Shown: positions 58,580 through 64,000 of the stretch, piece by piece | Numbering within the stretch: position 1 is the first letter of the stretch | How the letters are laid out: each line of letters starts with the position of its first letter | Program-made: the position numbers and the translations under genes | NCBI GenBank assembly: GCA_910585275.1 | Contig: CAJUCW010000021.1 | Span: 3,366-67,365, forward strand | DNA length: 64,000 nt | DNA from: an uncultured Muribaculaceae bacterium | GTDB taxonomy: Bacteria; Bacteroidota; Bacteroidia; Bacteroidales; Muribaculaceae | Reading direction: 5' to 3' | The notes under the pieces: generated by a model | Databases searched by the model: none | Told to the model about the DNA's origin: nothing | Seen by the model: only the letters and a program-made list of their open reading frames with translations

Positions 58580-60358
58580 TTAATCCTGTGGGTTGGGATC
58601 CGGTGTCTGATTGTTGCCTTTGACGGCAGGGTTATATTGATACTCATTCTGAGGAATGGTAAATCTCCAGCCATTGTTCTTGGTGAGGGGGAATGTACCC
58701 TCTCCAACCATAACCGAAGGCCAGTTTCCTGAGTTGGCATCTCCGTTCACCCAAGCCTTTCTTACGATAGGCTGGTTCCAACGTTTGAAGTCGAAGAAAC
58801 TGAATCCTTCGCCCCAAAGCTCGACGCGTCTTGCGGTTTTAACTTCTTCAAGAAGTGCATCGCCTGAATTAGAAGATCCGCTCCATCCTGTGATACGCTT
58901 TGCATTGAGTTCGTCAAGACATGATTTCGCCACACTTTCCTGAGAATTATGGCAAGCTGCCTCCGCTTCAATAAGAAGCATTTCAGATGCACGCATCATG
59001 TTGTAGGCACACGAGCTGTATCCGTCGATACCCCAGAATTTAAACTGCGCCCCGAAAGGAACAAGGGTTGCACCTTGGCTGGGGTCGGCAATCTGAGTGC
59101 CTTCACCGCCGACGGCGTATGGGAATGCCCAACCGTGTTTCTGACCGCAGTCTTTATACTTCTGTTCGCAGAATTTCTGAAGTTCCTGCTGAAGAGGAGT
59201 TCCAACAATGGATTGGTCGGCGGCACGCATAAGCACGTTGATATTCATTGACGCAGCTGCGCAGTATCCGTTTGTGAAGAACAATGGTTTAACATCGTCG
59301 GGAACCTTGTCGGGGGTGAAGAACAGCGAAGCCCTGACATCGTTGGCAGCATCCATCTTCTTATAAAGGTCGTAATCGATTGCACCTGCACCAATACTGC
59401 CCCAAAGAGTGGGATAAGCCCCGTTGCAGGCGTATGTCGCACCGTAAGAAGCATAATATATTCCCGAATAATCTTCCGATACTGACCACATCGTTTCCGA
59501 TGTGTTTTCGGCGAATCCGCTCGTCACGTAATCGTTTGCCGACATAATATTGTAACCTTGGCGGGCGTCGTGTGCCATCTTCTGTGCGGTTGCCCAATCG
59601 TCTTTCAAAAGGGCGGCACGAGCATATACTCCACAAGCCACACTTTTATCGGCCTCCCAATAATATTCACGGTCCATTCCCGATTTGTCGAAAAGGGCGA
59701 GTGCGTTGTCAAGATCTTCGTAGATAAGTTTCAGTATATCGTTCATACTGTTGCTCTCTTTCAGAATATCATCCGGATTCGGCTTGCTTGTGCGCATAGG
59801 AGCCACAAGTTCCGCTCCATCTTTCGAGTCAGACCAACGCGGCCCGTAAATCTGAAGAAGTCTGGAATAGGCGTGGGCGCGCATCGTGTAAGCCTGTGCG
59901 ATGCGGAATGCCATCTCTCCCGTAGGTTCTGCATCCTGTTCGAGCGAAGAAAGAATGGTGTTGCACTGGGAAATCAGACCGTAGCAATAGCTCCAGGGAA
60001 TAAAATCCGCCGTATATGTAGGGGCGTTCATCACCTGCCAGTCAACCACGGTAGGGGAAGACTTTTGCCAGAAATAGTTTACATAATCGCCACCGATAGC
60101 ATCGCCATAAACGGCAGACAACCACGGCTCGCCGTTAAACCAACGGAAGCCATAGAATGTACCGTATTGCATATACTGGCATTTGAACACGCCAAACGTT
60201 GCAAGACGGATTGCGGTTACCGTTGTGGTGACATCGTTGTTCGAAATCTCTGATTTGGGCGCAAGCTCAAGGTAGTCGCTTGAGCAGGATGCCAGGCATC
60301 CGGTCAATAAGAGCGCCGATATTCCTTTGGATATTATATTGATTTTCATTGGATTCAA
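58580..60358 (-). CDS. SusD/RagB family outer membrane lipoprotein
   Basis: The 592-residue surface lipoprotein has a signal with lipobox LASC (start 60358, or 60349 at the second Met). SusD-type TPR helices (MAFRIAQAYTMRAHAYSRLLQIYG) and the C-terminal RagB/SusD signature YNMMRASEMLLIEAEAACH then RRVELWGEGFSFFDFKRWNQP are clear. It caps the SusC-like transporter encoded 7 bp upstream and delivers substrate. Residue-level substrate prediction is not possible from sequence; the adjacent peptidase hints at peptides. Confidence 0.95.
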   Translation of the reverse strand: MNPMKINIISKGISALLLTGCLASCSSDYLELAPKSEISNNDVTTTVTAIRLATFGVFKCQYMQYGTFYGFRWFNGEPWLSAVYGDAIGGDYVNYFWQKSSPTVVDWQVMNAPTYTADFIPWSYCYGLISQCNTILSSLEQDAEPTGEMAFRIAQAYTMRAHAYSRLLQIYGPRWSDSKDGAELVAPMRTSKPNPDDILKESNSMNDILKLIYEDLDNALALFDKSGMDREYYWEADKSVACGVYARAALLKDDWATAQKMAHDARQGYNIMSANDYVTSGFAENTSETMWSVSEDYSGIYYASYGATYACNGAYPTLWGSIGAGAIDYDLYKKMDAANDVRASLFFTPDKVPDDVKPLFFTNGYCAAASMNINVLMRAADQSIVGTPLQQELQKFCEQKYKDCGQKHGWAFPYAVGGEGTQIADPSQGATLVPFGAQFKFWGIDGYSSCAYNMMRASEMLLIEAEAACHNSQESVAKSCLDELNAKRITGWSGSSNSGDALLEEVKTARRVELWGEGFSFFDFKRWNQPIVRKAWVNGDANSGNWPSVMVGEGTFPLTKNNGWRFTIPQNEYQYNPAVKGNNQTPDPNPQD

Positions 60359-60365
60359 ATAAGTG

Positions 60366-63300
60366 TTAGAATTTCAGATTAAGCTGGAATGAGAACACTC
60401 TTGCGGGAACGTAATATCTGCCCTGGCCTCCACTAAAACTATACTGAGGATTCATACCTTTGCGTTTGCTTGCGATAAACACATTGTCGATTGACATACC
60501 AAGGTTAATGTTCTGCATCTTAAGAGCTCTTACCCACTGCGAAGGGAAGTCATAGGAGAGGTTGATATTCTTAAGCGTGAGGTAATTGTTGCTGGTAAGC
60601 CAACGATCGCTCGATGCATTGTTATACTGGGAATAGAGTGAGTTTATCTGAGGAATTCCGTTCGGGTCTATGCGATTGGGGCTATCGGCTGTCATTCCTT
60701 CGGGGGCTGTCGTCCACGAGTTGAGGATATCCTTGTGAAGTGCACCAACCACTGTTCCTGCACTCATAAGTCCCTGATAATTGTTATCGTATGTCTTTCC
60801 GCCGAGGCTATATGTGAAGAGCAAACCGAGGTTAATACTTTTCCAAGAAAGGTTGGAACTTACGGAACCATATACGGTAGGTAATGAAGTGCCGCAAAGT
60901 TTGCGTGACGCGTATGAAGTGTTACTTGTATAGTATCTTCCGTCTTGTTCGATAAATACGTGCTGGGTGTCTGCCTTAGCCTGCTCCACTTTTTCGTTGA
61001 ATGCGTCTTCGTCATACACACCTTTCCCGAGGGTTTCATCCCAACTCCAGAAATCAGGAGAGTCAGGAATGATTTCATACATCGATTGGCCGGTGAGCTG
61101 ATCAACGCCTGCCCAGTGGTAGTCTTTATGATCGTAGAGGCTTTTTCCGATATAAAGGTTCTGCGCGGGGAGGTCATGCCCGTCGGGAAGTTTTGTAACC
61201 TTGTTCTTCAGGAAAGTGGCATCTGCTGATACGTTCCATTTCCAATCGCTGTTGCGGATGATATCCACGCCCAACTGAATTTCCCAACCGTAATTCTTCA
61301 TCGTTCCCACGTTCTGCCACATTGTCGGGTTCGAGCCCGCTGTGCCTTCGCCTGTTATTTCATCATAGCTTCCTGGCAGCGTACCGATTGAGTTCGGGAG
61401 ACGCACTTTGAAGAGAAGATCGGAGTTTATTTTATTAAAGTAGCCGATAGAGAAATTAAACCTGTCGTCGAAGAGCGAACCTTCAAGAGCGACATCGAAA
61501 GTCTTCGTGGTTTCCCACTTCAATCCCGGAGTGCCTAAGGTGTAAGGCACGAGGGTCTGTCCGGGGCCGCCGGGCCATGCCTGCCAGTCATACAAAGTAT
61601 AGGAAGAATAGGCGTTGGCAGATGCATCATTACCAACCGAACCGTATGCTGCGCGTAGTTTTAGGAAATTTAACCAAGACAGGTCGTGCATGAATTTCTC
61701 CTTGGATATAACCCAGCTGCCGCCTATGCTCCAGAAAGTACCCCAACGGTCATCTTTCGAGAATCGGGATGAACCATCGCGGCGGATTGAGAATTCACCG
61801 AAATATTTCTGTGCGAAGTTATAGCGGGCCCTTGCAAGGTAAGATTCCACACGACGTTGTAAACCTCCTGAATTTCCATACTGAAGGTCGGAGAAATTAT
61901 TTAGGTCGAGATGTCCTTCAAGAAGTTGGTTTGCCTTACGGACATAATCATAACCGTAATCGTAGTTGTAGTTCTCATGTGCAAAAAGGGCGTCAACATG
62001 GTGTTGTCCGTAATCATGCGCCCAACTCAATGTCTGCTGGAAAGTATGCGATTTGTAAGAGTTGAACTGCTTTGTGAACATACCGGTGCCTTTCTGCGAT
62101 CCTACGATGTTGTTGTTGTATTCCGTTATATGAGTCTTGTTGCGGTAATACTGTCCTCTTACTGTGAGTTCGAACCCGTAGGGCAAAACAGCAGTGATGT
62201 AAGCCGCACCGTCGATTGTGGTTCTGCTGAAATTGTTGACATTGAGTCTTTGTTCCCAAGCCACGTTCGTACCCTGGTTATAACCTGCTACGTTCCATGT
62301 GGGGTTTCCATACTCATCCAACACCAAAGAACCGTCGGCATTGTGGTTATAATAAGGATAGATAGGGGCGTAGCTTTCAACAAGGAACGGGTTGTTGACT
62401 GCATCGAGGTTGGTGTCATCTGCCATACCTGTTTCCGATTCCTGCTGACTGGCGGAAAGATTGAGTCCCAATTTGAGATAGCTTACAGGATTTACGTTGG
62501 TGTTGATACGTGCGCTGAAGCGGTCGAAGTCAGTACCGAGAATATAACCGTTTTCCTTAAGATAACCTAAGGATGCGAACATATTGAATTTTTCAGTGGC
62601 ACTTGAAATGTTGGCGTTATATTCCTGGCGGTATCCGTCGCGGGCTACAGCATCCCACCAATCAAGGTCCGTATAACCCGGAAGCGGACTTGCACCACAG
62701 AACTGTCCTGTAGTAGAGTCAAAAAGTTGATCGTTCGCAACACCGAAAATGTTGTTGTAGAGGTAGTCGTTTATAATGGAGCCTCCCGCGAGTTCTGCAA
62801 CGATGCTTGAATAGGATGGGGCTGCTTCAGGATTAGTCATTATCGCCTGACGGTAAAGGCCGTTTGCATGTGATGTGAACTCGGTCTGCATCCAGTCGCT
62901 GAGTCCGAGTCTGTCATAGAACGGAAGAGCCCTGTTATACATACCCTGACGAATCTGGAGGTTCACATCGACTTTGCCGACTGATTTCGCCTTTTTAGTG
63001 GTAATAAGGATTACACCGTTTGCACCACGGTTACCGTAAAGGGCGGAAGAAGCGGCGTCTTTTAGAACGGACATCGATTCGATATCCTGTGGGTTAAGGT
63101 CGGCAATAGAACCTTCGAACGGTATTCCGTCAACAACATAAAGCGGGGCATTGTTACCGTTGATTGAGTTGAAACCGCGGATACGGATTGTAGGCGCAGA
63201 ACCGGGAGTGCCGGTTGAATTATTGACTTGCACACCTGGGGCGTTACCTTCAAGAGCGGTCGTAACGGAAGTCACCGGTCTGTCTTCAATTTCTTTAGTG

Positions 63301-63671
63301 CCCACCATCGCCACGGAGCCAGTAAGCGATTCCTTGTTGGCGGTACCATAGGCTACCACTACAACGTCATCAAGGTTTGAGGATGTCGAATTAAGATAGA
63401 CCACCATGTTGTTCTGAAGCGACACCACTTGGTCTTTATAACCGACATAGGATACTTTAGCCTGACTCACGTTCGAGGGTACGGTAAGGGTGAACTTGCC
63501 GTCAATATCGGCGGCTGTTCCCTGTCCTCCTCCAACTGGCATGACGGTTGCTCCGACAAGCGGCTCGTTGTTTGCCGCGTCAAGCACTGTGCCGTGATAT
63601 GTGCGCGTCTGGGCGAGGGCCGTCCAGCTGCACGCTATCAGCGTCATCAAGATTAAAAACAGTTTTCTCAT
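60366..63671 (-). CDS. SusC/RagA family TonB-linked outer membrane transporter
   Basis: The 1101-residue receptor has a signal peptide (MRKLFLILMTLIACSWTALAQ), a CarboxypepD-regulatory-like domain (YHGTVLDAANNEPLVGATV, about 22-105), a plug domain (VAYGTANKESLTGSV, RIRGFNSINGNNAPLYVVDG) and a 22-strand-type barrel ending in the aromatic FSFQLNLKF. The SusC signature region LKDAASSALYGNRGANGVILITT is intact. It forms a complex with the SusD-like lipoprotein. It is first in the operon with a leader of about 190 nt. Confidence 0.96.
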   Translation of the reverse strand: MRKLFLILMTLIACSWTALAQTRTYHGTVLDAANNEPLVGATVMPVGGGQGTAADIDGKFTLTVPSNVSQAKVSYVGYKDQVVSLQNNMVVYLNSTSSNLDDVVVVAYGTANKESLTGSVAMVGTKEIEDRPVTSVTTALEGNAPGVQVNNSTGTPGSAPTIRIRGFNSINGNNAPLYVVDGIPFEGSIADLNPQDIESMSVLKDAASSALYGNRGANGVILITTKKAKSVGKVDVNLQIRQGMYNRALPFYDRLGLSDWMQTEFTSHANGLYRQAIMTNPEAAPSYSSIVAELAGGSIINDYLYNNIFGVANDQLFDSTTGQFCGASPLPGYTDLDWWDAVARDGYRQEYNANISSATEKFNMFASLGYLKENGYILGTDFDRFSARINTNVNPVSYLKLGLNLSASQQESETGMADDTNLDAVNNPFLVESYAPIYPYYNHNADGSLVLDEYGNPTWNVAGYNQGTNVAWEQRLNVNNFSRTTIDGAAYITAVLPYGFELTVRGQYYRNKTHITEYNNNIVGSQKGTGMFTKQFNSYKSHTFQQTLSWAHDYGQHHVDALFAHENYNYDYGYDYVRKANQLLEGHLDLNNFSDLQYGNSGGLQRRVESYLARARYNFAQKYFGEFSIRRDGSSRFSKDDRWGTFWSIGGSWVISKEKFMHDLSWLNFLKLRAAYGSVGNDASANAYSSYTLYDWQAWPGGPGQTLVPYTLGTPGLKWETTKTFDVALEGSLFDDRFNFSIGYFNKINSDLLFKVRLPNSIGTLPGSYDEITGEGTAGSNPTMWQNVGTMKNYGWEIQLGVDIIRNSDWKWNVSADATFLKNKVTKLPDGHDLPAQNLYIGKSLYDHKDYHWAGVDQLTGQSMYEIIPDSPDFWSWDETLGKGVYDEDAFNEKVEQAKADTQHVFIEQDGRYYTSNTSYASRKLCGTSLPTVYGSVSSNLSWKSINLGLLFTYSLGGKTYDNNYQGLMSAGTVVGALHKDILNSWTTAPEGMTADSPNRIDPNGIPQINSLYSQYNNASSDRWLTSNNYLTLKNINLSYDFPSQWVRALKMQNINLGMSIDNVFIASKRKGMNPQYSFSGGQGRYYVPARVFSFQLNLKF

Positions 63672-64000
63672 ACTTTAATAATTTAGAGATAAGTTATTAT
63701 TGAAGAATAATAGATTTTTTAGGAAGCTCTTTGAATTCACATCCAATTCGGAATAACCGCATGCGGACCCCATAATATTTCTCAGTTTCATTGACCGGGA
63801 ACCGACAAATGATGAAATCTACATGCAACAGACATAATTGTTAATTTATGTTCATAAAACAAAAAGTTATGCAAATTTAATATTTAAACCTAAACAAACA
63901 AAATTTGACATGTTTTTTTAACACTTTTTTAATTGATTTTTCGAAAAAGTAACTATTCAGCGGACACGCTAAGGCGATAATGTGGAATAGACATCACCAT
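63672..64000 (-). promoter_or_regulatory. Upstream region and leader of the SusC-SusD-peptidase operon
   Basis: No gene is seen. The leader runs from about 63865 to 63672. AT-rich DNA lies upstream of the promoter up to the window edge. I found no sigma/anti-sigma genes or HTCS regulator in the window. Confidence 0.5.
63872..63901 (-). promoter_or_regulatory. Bacteroidetes-type promoter of the susC-like operon
   Basis: TTG (63901-63899) and TAAATTTG (63879-63872) on the minus strand are 19 bp apart. Predicted start near 63865. Confidence 0.65.

Overview
The window is chromosomal DNA of a Bacteroidales bacterium. The evidence is many promoters of the Bacteroidetes type (TAnnTTTG, often with a TTG/TTTG about 20 bp upstream), a SusC/SusD pair, a GLPGLI protein, a likely type IX secretion sorting domain, a Rho with a very long N-terminal insertion, and an Rnf complex in B-C-D-G-E-A order. 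A gut lineage such as Muribaculaceae or a relative is my guess; the family level is not proven by anything I can see. I found no tRNA, rRNA, CRISPR array, cas gene or transposase.

Layout. 1-1.0 kb: the 3' part of a leucine-rich-repeat-like protein. 1.4-6.9 kb (minus): rnfBCDGEA led by an RseC-like gene, from one promoter. 7.0-8.8 kb (plus): an Rpn-type PD-(D/E)XK nuclease and a DUF4240 protein. 8.8-9.03 kb: a promoter-to-terminator transcript with no ORF, a candidate structured RNA. 9.2-11.1 kb: a GH97 glycosidase. 11.2-17.3 kb (minus): housekeeping run rho, ybaK, aroC, a YhcC-like radical SAM gene and a thioredoxin-fold protein. 17.4 kb: reverse-order rubrerythrin. 18.1 kb: tilS. 19.05-24.35 kb: a BlaI/M56/GLPGLI/TonB-receptor operon behind two BlaI-type operators.

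24.4-36.9 kb is the accessory heart of the window. A signal peptidase I, a Wzy/O-antigen-ligase-like TPR membrane protein and a membrane-spanning TPR regulator (frameshifted) form one overlapping operon. Three 6-bladed beta-propeller lipoproteins, two small exported cysteine-containing proteins (one NVEALA-like and frameshifted) and a TlpA-type thioredoxin follow. They are interspersed with four copies of a GC-rich-armed repeat, a duplicated 3' end of the regulator, and long hairpins between peptide and propeller genes. I read this as a candidate exported-peptide system. Two diverged, collinear ~490-bp non-coding elements lie at its two edges, one ahead of the signal peptidase operon and one ahead of the next efflux operon.

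36.9-45.7 kb (plus): an efflux operon adaptor-RND-TolC-RND. Its end overlaps, tail to tail, a minus-strand operon (52.3-45.65 kb) of TolC, MacA-like adaptor, ABC ATPase, MacB-like permease, histidine kinase and LytTR regulator. Two 204-bp MITE-like elements in inverted orientation flank the part of this operon from kinase to TolC. 52.9-55.8 kb: ruvX, rpmE2, a decayed AAA-ATPase-like gene and a DUF4143 ATPase preceded by a 33-bp-period array. 55.9-63.9 kb (minus): SusC, SusD and a C10 (streptopain-like) peptidase, which suggests import of protein-derived substrates.
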